Of a stretch of DNA of 64,000 nucleotides, positions 35,262 to 44,134 are shown in pieces; position 1 is the first letter of the stretch, and each line of letters opens with the position of its first letter. Source of the DNA: Halobacteriales archaeon QS_5_68_33. Its GTDB lineage: Archaea; Halobacteriota; Halobacteria; Halobacteriales; Haloarculaceae. The position numbers and the translations under genes were made by a program. The stretch covers positions 34,275-98,274 of the forward strand of contig PXRS01000032.1 of NCBI GenBank assembly GCA_003023785.1, read 5' to 3'. A model generated the notes under the pieces. That model saw only the letters and a program-made list of their open reading frames with translations. It made no database searches and was not told the origin of the DNA.

Positions 35262-35836
35262 TGCTGGTCGCAGACGGGTTCCTCGGCACGCTCGACGACC
35301 CCGAGATCGCGGCCCGCGTCGACGACGACAGCCTGACGGTCACGCTCGACGACACCGAGCGCCGCCGCTCGCGGGTGCGGACCACTGCCGAGGACGGCAC
35401 CGACGTCGGCATCGTCGTCGGTCGCGAGTTGCGCGACGGTGACGTCCTCGCCGCGGAGGGCCACACCGTCGTCGTCTCGCTCGAACCCGTCGAGGCTTTG
35501 GTCCTCGACTTCTCGGGGGTCGACGACGGGACGGCGGCCGCGACGGCCGCGCTCGAACTCGGCCACGCCGTCGGGAACCGCCACCGGGACCTCGCGGTCG
35601 AGGGAGCGCGGGCCTACCTCCCCGTCTCCGAGGACCGCGAGCGGATAGACGCCGAAGTCCGACCGCACCTCCCCGAAGACGTGACCGTCGGTCCGGGGCT
35701 GGTCTCGCCGGCGCTGTTCGACGACGCGACGCCCGACCACGACCGCTCGCACGGCGAGGACAGTCACGACCACGCGCACAGCCGGGCCGACCAGCCGGTC
35801 CGGTCGCTCGACGCGGAGGGGGGTGACGAGTCGTGA
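35261..35836 (+). CDS. ureE: Urease nickel metallochaperone UreE
   Basis: A 191-residue protein with a UreE peptide-binding N-terminal domain (VTLDDTERRRSRVRTTAEDG, VGRELRDGDVLAAEG) and the nickel-binding C-terminal domain (AALELGHAVGNRHRDLAVEG, with the conserved GNRH). The tail from about residue 165 is His-rich (HDRSHGEDSHDHAHS), as is common for nickel storage. The ATG at 35261 overlaps the ureD TGA; a GTG one codon earlier is possible. The gene overlaps ureF by GTGA. Confidence 0.92.
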   Translation: MLVADGFLGTLDDPEIAARVDDDSLTVTLDDTERRRSRVRTTAEDGTDVGIVVGRELRDGDVLAAEGHTVVVSLEPVEALVLDFSGVDDGTAAATAALELGHAVGNRHRDLAVEGARAYLPVSEDRERIDAEVRPHLPEDVTVGPGLVSPALFDDATPDHDRSHGEDSHDHAHSRADQPVRSLDAEGGDES

Positions 35837-36582
35837 GCGACGGCGAGGGCGATAGCACGGGCGAGAGTCGACAGTCGGACACGGCAGTACTGGAGTCGCT
35901 GCGGCTCGCGGACTCGTCGCTCCCGGTGGGGACCGACAGCGTCTCGTACGGGCTGGAGACGTTCATCGCCGCCGACCGCGTCGGGGACGCCGACGACCTG
36001 GCGGCGCTGCTGGAGACGTACCTCCGGCGGCAACTCGGGCCCGGCGACCTGGTGGCGCTCCGGGCGGCCCACGCCGCGGCCCGTGACGCGTCCGGCCGCG
36101 AGGACGAGGACGCTCTCGCGGCGGTATGCCGGGCCGACCGCCGGCTCGTGGCCGTGACGCTCCCCGCGGAGTTCCGCGAGAGCGCCACCCGCACCGGGGG
36201 ACGCCTCCTCTCGCTCCAGCGGGAGTTGCGCGAGGACTCGTTCGTCGAGGCGTACGCCGAGTCCGTCGCCGACGGCGACGCGGCGGGCGTCTACCCGGCG
36301 GTGCTGGGCCTCGTCGCCGCTCGCACCGGCGTCGGCGAGCGGCGCGCCTGTCTGGTGGCGTGCCAGGAGTTCGTTACCGCGCTCGCCGGCGCCGCACAGC
36401 GGCTCCTGGGACTGGGCCATACCGACGTCCAGCGCGTCGTCGTCGCGTGCCAGCCCACGATGGAGGCGGCTGTCGCGGACAGCGCCGACCGCTCGCTCGC
36501 GGAGATGACACCGTTCGCGCCGCTGGTCGACGTCCAGTCCGCCGCCCACGAGCGCGCCGACCGGCGGCTCTTTTCGAGCTAA
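35833..36582 (+). CDS. ureF: Urease accessory protein UreF
   Basis: A 249-residue all-helical protein, the last gene of the urease operon. Conserved UreF segments are LADSSLPVGTDSVSYGLETFI near residue 25, AAVCRADRRLVAVTLPAEFRESATRTGGRLL in the middle and DVQSAAHERADRRLFSS at the C-terminus. The usual GGFAHS-type motif appears as VGTDSVSYG. It controls fidelity of nickel insertion with UreD and UreG. Start GTG at 35833 overlaps the ureE stop. Confidence 0.92.
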   Translation: MSDGEGDSTGESRQSDTAVLESLRLADSSLPVGTDSVSYGLETFIAADRVGDADDLAALLETYLRRQLGPGDLVALRAAHAAARDASGREDEDALAAVCRADRRLVAVTLPAEFRESATRTGGRLLSLQRELREDSFVEAYAESVADGDAAGVYPAVLGLVAARTGVGERRACLVACQEFVTALAGAAQRLLGLGHTDVQRVVVACQPTMEAAVADSADRSLAEMTPFAPLVDVQSAAHERADRRLFSS

Positions 36583-36740
36583 TCGCTCGCGCTCCCCCCG
36601 GAGAAGACCATCGTCCCCGCCCCGTGGCCAGGGCGCGCCGGTCGGGGAACCGCCTGGTCGCGGTGTTGACTGCGAGCCGGCCTGGAAGACGCCGCCGTCC
36701 GTGTCGTTGCTTCTCGCCGTCGGGGTCCGTCCGAGGGCGT

Positions 36741-37757
36741 TCACAGGCCGTCGAGGTCGATATCGACGGCGTACCAGTCGAGAACGAGGACGACAATTAC
36801 GCCGACGAGGGCGGCGCCGGCGAACGCGCCGGTCGTCCCGGTCGTCCAGGCGACGTCGTAGTCGGGGCCGTTCAGCGTCGCGACGGGTGCCCGGAGCGCC
36901 CCGATGACGAGCGCGACGAGGAAGGCGAAGGTCACCTCGCGGTTGGCGTCGATGGCCCGCCGGATGACCCGCGATATCGTGAACAGGCCCGCCAGGCCGC
37001 CGAGGACGAACGTGGCCACGTCGGCGGCCGGCCCGACGAGACCGGCGAGGGTCCGGTCGGTCACGACCGCGACGAGGCCGTCGATGAACGCGCCGAGGCG
37101 TCCGTACATGAACGTGTACTGCCCGAGGATCACGAGGATGAGCGACCCCGAGAGACCGGGGAGGATCATCGCGCTGACCGCGACGGCGCCGGCGAGGAAG
37201 ACGACGGGCGTGCCCCCGCTCCCCAGGGCGCTCTCGGAGTAGCCCGACGCGACGAACGCGACGGCGATGCCCGCGAGAACGGCGACCGCTTCCGGAACCG
37301 TCCGGACCGACACCTCGCGCAACAGGACCGCCGCGGAGGCGCCGATCAGTCCGAAGAACAGACCGAACAACAGGACTGGAGCGTGCTCGTCGGCGTACTC
37401 GACGACCTGGCCGACGGCGACGACGGCGGTGCCGACCCCGGCGACCAGCGCGAGCAGGAACCAGCCGTCGACCTCTTCGAGGACGGCGGCCGCGCGGTCC
37501 AGCGACGGGCCGCCGTCGAGCGGGGTGAGCGCACGTGCGCCGTCGAGGAGGCGACCCGGCGTGACCGCCGTGATGGCGGCGATGAGCCGCTCGTAGACGC
37601 CGGCGATGAGCGCGATGGTCCCGCCCGAGACCCCGGGCACCCCGTCGGCGGTCCCCATGAACAGGCCGACGACGAACGTCCGCGCCCACTCCCGGAGCGG
37701 CGGGACCGACTCCCGGAAGGTCACGTCCTCGCGAGCGCGGTCGGGTGCCGTCGTCAT
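36741..37757 (-). CDS. DUF368 (PopT-like) membrane protein
   Basis: A 338-residue membrane protein with about eight hydrophobic segments. The signature GLFMGTADGVPGVSGGTIALI near residue 32 and a second-half repeat MILPGLSGSLILVILGQY identify DUF368. Bacterial members of the family (PopT) have been implicated in recycling polyprenyl phosphate across the membrane; in archaea this would concern dolichyl phosphate for glycan assembly (inference). It lies convergent with ureF, with a 158-base gap in which I see nothing. Confidence 0.9.
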   Translation of the reverse strand: MTTAPDRAREDVTFRESVPPLREWARTFVVGLFMGTADGVPGVSGGTIALIAGVYERLIAAITAVTPGRLLDGARALTPLDGGPSLDRAAAVLEEVDGWFLLALVAGVGTAVVAVGQVVEYADEHAPVLLFGLFFGLIGASAAVLLREVSVRTVPEAVAVLAGIAVAFVASGYSESALGSGGTPVVFLAGAVAVSAMILPGLSGSLILVILGQYTFMYGRLGAFIDGLVAVVTDRTLAGLVGPAADVATFVLGGLAGLFTISRVIRRAIDANREVTFAFLVALVIGALRAPVATLNGPDYDVAWTTGTTGAFAGAALVGVIVVLVLDWYAVDIDLDGL

Positions 37758-37867
37758 TCACTCGTGATTGTGCTATCGGCGTCAAGGCTCTTGTGGAGTG
37801 GTTCGGGCGCTCGCCGGGCCCCTGCCGGCGCCGCGCCCTTGAAGTCCGGGCCCACCGTTCGGCGGGT

Positions 37868-38837
37868 ATGGACGTCACCGACCTCGCCCGCGACCTCGTC
37901 TCGATACCGAGCCACGAGTCCGAGGCCGCCGCGGGCGACTGCATCGAGGACTGGCTGCGCGAGCACACCGACACAGAGGTGACCCGCGACGACGCCGGCG
38001 ACGAGCGCCGGGGCGGCAACGTCATCGCCCGCAAGGGCTCGGGCGTGACGTCGCTCGCACTCGTCGGCCACCACGACGTCGTCCCGCCGGACGACTCGCA
38101 ACTCGCCGACGGGGCCGACGACGCTGACGATGCTGACGACGCCGCCAGCGACAGCGGGTACGTCGTCGAACAGCGCCGCGAGGACGGCGACCGGCGCCTC
38201 TACGGCCGGGGCAGCGCCGACATGAAAGGCGCCGTGGCGGCGGCCATGTGCGCGTTTCGCGACGCCGACCCGGCGGGCGAACTCGTCTTCGCGTCGTTCG
38301 TCGGCGAGGAGGTCGGCGGCGCGGGCGCGCCCGGCGTCACGGACGTCGCCGTCGCCCACAAGGGCCGACGCGGGTCGACCGTCGCGGCCGAGGGGCGGGC
38401 CGCCCACGCCGGCGAACCCGACGCCGGCACGAACGCCATCTACCGGGCGAGCGACGCCGTCGACGTCGTCCGCGACCTCGATTTCCCGGCGACGGAGGTG
38501 CTCGGCCACCGGCTCCGGGGAAGCGTCGCCGTCACCGAAATCGCGGGCGGGTCGGCCTGGAACGTCGTCCCCGAGGCCTGCGAGGTGACCGTCGACGAGC
38601 GCACCGTCCCGGGTGAGCGCGCACCGCTCGACCGCGTCGAGTCGGTCGAGGGGGTCTCCTGGGACGTCGACCAGGACCTCCCGCCGATGGCCTGTGACGA
38701 CGCCGAGTTCGCCGACAGGGTGCTGGCGGTCGCACGGTCGGTCCACGCCGAGGAGTCGACCGACGCGCCGGGCGAGGGGACGCCCGAACAGGCGGTGTTA
38801 CCGGATCTACCGCGACGTGGCCGAGTCCCGGCCGTGA
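37868..38837 (+). pseudogene. Broken M20-family peptidase/deacylase
   Basis: Begins as a normal M20 enzyme (MDVTDLARDLVSIPSHESEA) with the metal motifs GHHDVVPPD and GRGSADMKGAVAAAM and the catalytic EEVGG. Near 38325 the text jumps from EEVGG-AGAP to GVTDVAVAHKGRRGS; about 25 residues, including the third metal-ligand region, are missing in frame. Near 38797 a second loss, of roughly 40 residues with the C-terminal His motif, also shifts the frame: the proper C-terminus CYRIYRDVAESRP ends with a TGA at 38835-38837 in another frame. In the starting frame the ORF runs on to 38857. Such a protein cannot bind its metals, so I call it a pseudogene. Confidence 0.78.
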
Positions 38838-38941
38838 GGAGCGTGGGGGACGGTTAACGCGCGGCGTCTCGGCCGTCCCCGGGGACCCGTCTCGTCGCCG
38901 TCAGGCGGGACTGTTTTGTCGCCGCCGGCCGACGTTCGGGT

Positions 38942-39598
38942 ATGCGCCGCCGTGCGTTCCTCGCGATCTGCCTGGCCGCCGGGCTCGCGGGCTGTTCCGG
39001 CAATGAGGGGTCCGTCGGGAGCCCCGATGAGGGAGCGACGCCCACCCCGACGGCCGGCGGGACATCGACCGAACGCGCCGGCGGGGCGGCCGACTCGTCC
39101 TCCGGGACGCCGACGGGGAGACCGGCCGCCGGGACGCCCGAAACGGGGCGCATTCCCTCGCGGACGGTCACAGCGACCGGTCCAGCCACCCCGACGCCGA
39201 TCCACCCCGGCTACGAGACCACGGAGGTCCGGGTGACGACGCCCGAGGGGGACCTGCTCGGGTCGGTGACGGCCGCCATCGCCGACACGCCCGACCTGCG
39301 CTACACCGGCCTCAGCGACACCGAATCCCTCCCGAAGGACCGCGGCATGCTGTTCGTTTACGAGACGGTCGACGACCACACCTACGTGATGCGGCGGATG
39401 GATTTCGGGCTGGACATCGTCTACGCCGACGACGAGGGCGTCATCAGTACCATCCACCACGCGCCCGCGCCCGGACCCGACGAGGACGGCGAGGACCAGC
39501 GCTACCCCGGTCGCGGCCAGTACGTCCTGGAGGTCACCTACGAGTGGACGACCGAAAGGGGCGTCGAGACCGGCGACGTCCTCCAGTTCGACCTGTAG
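38942..39598 (+). CDS. DUF192 lipoprotein
   Basis: A 218-residue secreted lipoprotein. Signal peptide with lipobox AAGLAGC near residue 18, then a Thr/Gly/Ser/Pro-rich linker of about 70 residues, then a DUF192 domain (VRVTTPEGDLLGSVTAAIAD, RYTGLSDTESLPKDRGMLFVY, MRRMDFGLDIVYADDEGVI). DUF192 proteins are small single-domain secreted proteins of unknown biochemical role. The start ATG gives MRRRAFLAICLAAGLAG, with arginines suited to export. It stands alone. Confidence 0.88.
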   Translation: MRRRAFLAICLAAGLAGCSGNEGSVGSPDEGATPTPTAGGTSTERAGGAADSSSGTPTGRPAAGTPETGRIPSRTVTATGPATPTPIHPGYETTEVRVTTPEGDLLGSVTAAIADTPDLRYTGLSDTESLPKDRGMLFVYETVDDHTYVMRRMDFGLDIVYADDEGVISTIHHAPAPGPDEDGEDQRYPGRGQYVLEVTYEWTTERGVETGDVLQFDL

Positions 39599-39691
39599 GC
39601 GCGGGCCCGGTAGCGCCCCTCGGCCGGCGGGTCCCTCCGTCGCGTCGCCGTATCCGGACATTGATGATCGTCCGGCCGTAACCCGTGGAGG

Positions 39692-41194
39692 ATGGCAACC
39701 GAGAGTCCCGACGTACCCGACCCGTATCCCGAGTTCCTCGCCCACGTCCGCCGGGTATCGTACCTGAACGACGCCGGGAGCGTGCTGGGCTGGGACCAGC
39801 AGGTGACCATGCCCGAGAGCGGCACGCCCGCCCGCTCGAAGCAGTCGGCCGCGCTCTCGTCGGTTACCCACGACCTGCTGACCGACGAGCGCGTCGGCGA
39901 GTGGCTCGACGACCTCGCCGAGGCCGACCTCGCGGCCGACCGGCGGGCGGTCGTCCGGGAAGTCCGCCGCGAGCACGAGCGCGCCGCGAGCGTCCCCGAG
40001 GAACTGGTCTCCGAGATCTCCGAGACGGCCTCGAACGCCCTCCCCGTCTGGGAACAGGCGAAAGCCGAGGACGACTTCGAGGCGTTCGCGCCCACCTTAG
40101 AGGAGATGGTCGAACTGAAACGCGAGTACGCGGCGGCGATCGACCCGGACCGCGACCCCTACGCGGTGCTGTTCGAGGAGTACGAACCCTACCTCGGGCT
40201 GGACACCGCCGAGCGGGTCCTCGAACGCTTGCGCGACGAACTCGTCCCGCTGATCGAGGAGGTCGAGGCGAGCGACGTCGACCTCGCGGACCCGTTCCCT
40301 GGCGAGTACGACCCCGACACCCAGGAGAAACTCGTCCGGACGGCGCTGGACGAACTGGGTTACAACTGGGAGCGCGGCCGCCTGGACACGGCGCCCCACC
40401 CCTTCTCGACGGGAACCCAGTTCGACGCCCGCGTAACGACGCGGTTCGACCCCGCGGACCCCCTCGGCGCGCTCGGGTCGACGATCCACGAGTTCGGCCA
40501 CGCCACCTACACGCTGGGGCTGCCCGACGACCAGTACGGAACGCCGCTGGGCGAGTCCCGCGACCTCTCGGTCCACGAGTCACAGTCGCGGCTCTGGGAG
40601 AACCACGTCGGCCGCTCGCGGGCCTTCGCCGAGTACTTCACCCCGCGGGTGAACGACCACCTCGCGACCGACGTCTCCCCCCGCGAGTTCTACGAGGCGG
40701 CAAACCGGATCTACCCGGACAACCCGATCCGCGTCGAGGCCGACGAACTCACCTACCACATGCACATCATCCTCCGGTTCGAGATCGAGCGTGACCTGAT
40801 CTCGGGCGACCTCGACGTCTCGGAGGTGCCGGCGGTCTGGAACGACAGGATGGCGGAGTACCTCGGGGTCCGCCCGGAGGGCGCGGGCGAGGGCTGTCTC
40901 CAGGACATCCACTGGACCCACGGCAACTTCGGCTACTTCCCCACCTACTCGCTGGGCAGCGTCCTCGCGGCGCAACTGTACGCCAGCGCCGCGGAGGAGG
41001 TCGGCGGGCTCGAGGAGGGGATCCGCGAGGGCGAGTTCGACGCGCTCCACGAGTGGCTCACCGAGAACGTCCACCGCCACGGCTGTCGCTACGAGACCGA
41101 CGACCTCGTCCGGGAGGCCACCGGCGAGGCCTTCACCGCGGACCACTTCCTGGAGTACGCTCGCCGGAAGTTCGGCGACCTCTACGAACTCTGA
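39692..41194 (+). CDS. Carboxypeptidase, M32 family
   Basis: A 500-residue zinc carboxypeptidase, normal length for M32. The zinc site is HEFGH in STIHEFGHATYTLG near residue 268, with the downstream glutamate in SVHESQSRLWEN; the other M32 signatures DPFPGEYDPDTQEK and HPFSTGTQFDARVTTRF are present. It removes C-terminal residues from peptides in the cytoplasm. The stop TGA is the left end of a family A repeat. Confidence 0.94.
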   Translation: MATESPDVPDPYPEFLAHVRRVSYLNDAGSVLGWDQQVTMPESGTPARSKQSAALSSVTHDLLTDERVGEWLDDLAEADLAADRRAVVREVRREHERAASVPEELVSEISETASNALPVWEQAKAEDDFEAFAPTLEEMVELKREYAAAIDPDRDPYAVLFEEYEPYLGLDTAERVLERLRDELVPLIEEVEASDVDLADPFPGEYDPDTQEKLVRTALDELGYNWERGRLDTAPHPFSTGTQFDARVTTRFDPADPLGALGSTIHEFGHATYTLGLPDDQYGTPLGESRDLSVHESQSRLWENHVGRSRAFAEYFTPRVNDHLATDVSPREFYEAANRIYPDNPIRVEADELTYHMHIILRFEIERDLISGDLDVSEVPAVWNDRMAEYLGVRPEGAGEGCLQDIHWTHGNFGYFPTYSLGSVLAAQLYASAAEEVGGLEEGIREGEFDALHEWLTENVHRHGCRYETDDLVREATGEAFTADHFLEYARRKFGDLYEL

Positions 41195-41275
41195 TACGGC
41201 CGGTTGTAAACCATCTCCGGATTTCGTCGAATCGGTCGGCGAAATACCGGTACATCGTCACGACCGACCGTACGA
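41192..41275. repeat. Stop-codon palindromic repeat (family A), copy 5
   Basis: A full 84-base copy. The TGA at 41192-41194 is the stop codon of the M32 carboxypeptidase gene. The far end reads CCGACCGTACGA, where the outer triplet CGA could be a mutated copy of TGA. Confidence 0.88.
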
Positions 41276-41293
41276 CGCTCTCGTCTCCGCGTC

Positions 41294-41914
41294 CTATCCT
41301 GCGAGGTTCAACAGGAACCCCACCAGACCGACGACGACCGTGAGCGCGAACGCCTTGCCGGTGTCCATCCCCTGGCTCTCGGCGAGGCCCACCGCCTGGA
41401 CGACCGCCTTCCAGCAGGTGCCGACGAAACTCACCAGCAGGAGCAGCGGCGTGTCGGACGAGGCCGCCTGCTGGAAGAACTCCGCCGCTGCCTGCGGGTC
41501 CGACGGCGTCCCCCCGGCCAGGTTCAACAGCGCGAGGCCGGTCACCGGCAGGAGGACGACGCCGACGAGTTCCGCCTCGCCGACGATGGCCAGCGTCGTC
41601 CCGAACCCCCGGTCGCCGTCGGCGAACCACACGAAGACGTGCAGGATGGCGGCGAGCAGGAACCAGCCCACGAACAGCAACACGACGACGCCGACCACCG
41701 CGCCGATGACCGCCGACTGGACCTCGGCCCGTTCCGCCGGCGGGACGTCGACCTGCGCGATGACGCGCTGCACGAACAGCCAGAGGACGAGGGCGGTCGC
41801 GATACCTTCGACGAAGACGACCCCTGCTGCCCGCGCCAGCGACGGGTGGTCGTACTGACGGAAGTACTCGGAGGGGGCCACGAGCGGGGTCCTGGGCACG
41901 TCGGAGGCCCGCAC
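41294..41914 (-). CDS. Yip1-domain membrane protein
   Basis: A 206-residue membrane protein with about five hydrophobic segments (for example VFVEGIATALVLWLFV, VVGVVVLLFVGWFLLAAILH, AFALTVVVGLVGFLLNLAG). The start SDVPRTPLVAPSEYFRQYDHP and the arrangement of helices fit the Yip1 family, which is common in haloarchaea with unknown function. Start is GTG at 41914. Convergent with the carboxypeptidase gene. Confidence 0.78.
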   Translation of the reverse strand: MRASDVPRTPLVAPSEYFRQYDHPSLARAAGVVFVEGIATALVLWLFVQRVIAQVDVPPAERAEVQSAVIGAVVGVVVLLFVGWFLLAAILHVFVWFADGDRGFGTTLAIVGEAELVGVVLLPVTGLALLNLAGGTPSDPQAAAEFFQQAASSDTPLLLLVSFVGTCWKAVVQAVGLAESQGMDTGKAFALTVVVGLVGFLLNLAG

Positions 41915-42040
41915 GCCCGGCGAAATAAGTCTTTTCGGACGACGCGTCGGTAGCGTTCAAATAAGCCGCCAGAATGAGAGCGATATTTCGAGACAGCGTG
42001 AAAGCCCCCGCTGTTCGCGGCGGCGTTGCGCCGCGAGCCC

Positions 42041-42059
42041 GAGAGAGCTTCGCTCTCTC
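42041..42059. repeat. Perfect hairpin immediately upstream of the short ubaA
   Basis: GAGAGAGC-TTC-GCTCTCTC, an 8-bp stem with a 3-base loop that ends seven bases before the ubaA ATG. It belongs to a GC-rich, repeat-like stretch (about 41990-42060). A stem so close to the start could limit translation, or could mark an insertion that removed the normal N-terminal codons. Confidence 0.6.
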
Positions 42060-42065
42060 ATCATC

Positions 42066-42824
42066 ATGGACGAGATCGGGCCCGAGGGCCAGGCCGCGTT
42101 GCTCGACGCCGCAGTGCTGGTCGTCGGCGCGGGCGGACTGGGCTCGCCGGTCCTGCAGTACCTCGCCGCGGCCGGCGTCGGCCACCTCGGGATCGCCGAC
42201 GACGACGTCGTCGAGCGCTCGAACCTCCAGCGCCAGGTCGTCCACGCCGACGCCGATGTCGGCCGCCCGAAGGTCGAGAGCGCCCGCGAGTTCGTCGCCG
42301 ACCGCAACCCCGACATCGACGTGACCACCCACGAACGCCGGGTCGAGGCCGACACCGTCACCGACCTCGTCGCCGACTACGACCTCGTCGTCGACGCTTC
42401 GGACAACTTCCCGACGCGGTACCTCCTCAACGACGCCTGCGTGCTCGCGGGCATCCCGGTTTCCCACGGCGCCATCTACCGCTTCGAGGGCCAGGTCAGC
42501 ACGTTCGCCGGCGGCGAACCGTGCTACCGGTGTCTGTTCCCCGAGGCGCCGCCCGACGGCACCGTCCCCGACTGCGCGACGACGGGCATCCTCGGGGTCC
42601 TCCCCGGCACCGTCGGGACCATCCAGGCCACCGAGACGGTCAAACTCCTCACCGGCTTCGGGGAGACGCTGGCGGGTCGCCTCGTGGCCTACGACGCCGC
42701 CGACCTCACCTTCGAGGAGGTGTCGGTCCGCCCGAACCCCGTCTGCCCCGTCTGTGGCGAGGACCCCAGCGTCACGTCGGTCCGGGACGTCGAGTACGGC
42801 GGCCGCTGTGCCGTCGGCGACTGA
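42066..42824 (+). CDS. ubaA: SAMP-activating E1-like protein UbaA (N-terminally short)
   Basis: A 252-residue ThiF/MoeB-type adenylyltransferase. In Haloferax the family activates SAMP ubiquitin-like proteins for protein modification and sulfur transfer. Present are the ATP-binding VVGAGGLGSPVLQYLAAAG, ERSNLQRQ, DASDNFPTRYLLND, the active-site cysteine in PDCATTGILGVLPG, and zinc cysteines (CYRCLF and CPVCGED). Missing is the usual N-terminus of about 18 residues carrying the R-Y-x-R-H motif; the start here is the M of MDEIGPEGQ. Upstream codons read RSLII and then repeat-like sequence with no start. The protein may be impaired or this may be a mis-assembled 5' end. Confidence 0.85.
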   Translation: MDEIGPEGQAALLDAAVLVVGAGGLGSPVLQYLAAAGVGHLGIADDDVVERSNLQRQVVHADADVGRPKVESAREFVADRNPDIDVTTHERRVEADTVTDLVADYDLVVDASDNFPTRYLLNDACVLAGIPVSHGAIYRFEGQVSTFAGGEPCYRCLFPEAPPDGTVPDCATTGILGVLPGTVGTIQATETVKLLTGFGETLAGRLVAYDAADLTFEEVSVRPNPVCPVCGEDPSVTSVRDVEYGGRCAVGD

Positions 42825-42996
42825 CGGCACAGTCGCCCGTATCGGTCCCGTCGCACACGATTCTCAGGCCTGATACCCGGTCGCGCAGGTTGACGTTCCG
42901 ACCGCCGACAGGTGCGAGTACCGTGGATTCGACGTCGTCCGACGGGAGCTTCGCCGACGAACTCGACCCGCGCACGGTTCGACTGGAAAAGCCCGG

Positions 42997-43989
42997 CTAC
43001 GTCGGCCTCGCCTCGCTGTCCGTGGTCTGATCCCCCTCGGACTCGTCGCGCCCGTCGCTCTCCTCCTGTTCGACCCCCAGCGGTCGGACCGCTTCCTCGG
43101 GCGGGTCGCCGAACACGTCGGGATGAAGGACGCTCGCGAGGTGTTCGAGCGTGTCGACCAGCCGCGGACCCGGGCGGTTGACGTAGTGGTGGCCGTCCAT
43201 CGCCACCGCGCGCCCGTCGGCGACCGCCGCGACGTCGGCCCAGCCCGGCCGGTCGGTGAGTTCCGCGCGGTTCGCGAGGGTCTGGCCGAGTCCAAACCCG
43301 CAGGGCGCGGCGACGAGCACCTCGGGGTCGTACTCGCGGACCTCTGCCCACTCGCGGGGACGGGAGCGCTCGCCGGTCGCGGCCATGCCGTAGCGCCCGC
43401 CGGCCAGGTCGACCAGTTCGGGCACCCAGTGGCCGGCGACCATCACGGGGTCGAGCCAGTCCAGCACCGCCACGCGGGGCCGCTCTCTATCCTCGTCCGC
43501 CTGCAAGGCCTCGTCCACCCGCCGTTCGACGGCCGCCACCCGCTCTTTCAGGTCCGCGACCACCTCGGCGGCCTCCGCCTCGCGGCCGGTGGCCGCGCCG
43601 ATGGTCTCGATGTCGGCATAGAGGTCCCCGAGCGTGTGGGTGTCGAGGGTGAGCACCTCGCAGTCCAGGCCGAGGTCCGCGACGGCGTCCCGGACGAGCA
43701 CGGAGTCGACCGCACAGACGTCACAGACGCCCTGGCTGACGACCAGATCCGGGTCGGCCGCGGCGAGGGCCTCGCGGTCGACCGCGTAGACGCCGCCCTC
43801 GTCTTCGGCGGCGGCGACCTGTTCGTCGATCTCGGCGCTCGACGCGTCGGGGTCGACCCGCGAGCGGTTCATCGCCGGCAACTCCCGGGCGGCCGGCGGG
43901 TAGTCACACTCGTGGGAGACGCCGACGGGTTCGACCCCCAGCGCGTAGCAGATTTCGGTGGCCGACGGCAGCAGCGAGACGACGCGCAT
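42997..43989 (-). CDS. Cobalamin-binding/BtuF-like protein
   Basis: A 330-residue protein with the fold of BtuF/iron-complex substrate-binding proteins: MRVVSLLPSATEICYALGVE, SHECDYPPAARELP, DPDLVVSQGVCDVCAVD and GRAVAMDGHHYVNRPGPR. It lacks a signal peptide, like a group of cytoplasmic or exported-without-lipobox haloarchaeal proteins annotated as cobalamin-binding. The C-terminal 30 residues are acidic. No btuC or btuD gene is adjacent, so a role in cobalamin handling is by family only. Confidence 0.8.
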   Translation of the reverse strand: MRVVSLLPSATEICYALGVEPVGVSHECDYPPAARELPAMNRSRVDPDASSAEIDEQVAAAEDEGGVYAVDREALAAADPDLVVSQGVCDVCAVDSVLVRDAVADLGLDCEVLTLDTHTLGDLYADIETIGAATGREAEAAEVVADLKERVAAVERRVDEALQADEDRERPRVAVLDWLDPVMVAGHWVPELVDLAGGRYGMAATGERSRPREWAEVREYDPEVLVAAPCGFGLGQTLANRAELTDRPGWADVAAVADGRAVAMDGHHYVNRPGPRLVDTLEHLASVLHPDVFGDPPEEAVRPLGVEQEESDGRDESEGDQTTDSEARPT

Positions 43990-44122
43990 ACCGGCGTTCG
44001 GGACGCCAGCGACGTAAAACCCGTCTTCGAGCACCGGACGGCGGTGACGTGCTCGTCGACGTTCGGGGACGTGCGTCTCGAACACCCCGAGACAGTCACC
44101 GAAGCGGTCGCATCGCTCGTGT

Positions 44123-44134
44123 CCGACCGTATCA
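44123..44134. repeat. Solitary terminal 12-mer of family A repeat at a stop codon
   Basis: CCGACCGTATCA; its TCA (44132-44134) is the stop codon of the S27ae gene on the minus strand. The rest of the 84-base element is not recognisable downstream of it. Confidence 0.6.

Noticed and set aside
36583-36740. A gene or repeat between ureF and the DUF368 gene
   Set aside because: No frame with protein-like composition and no match to the repeats found elsewhere.
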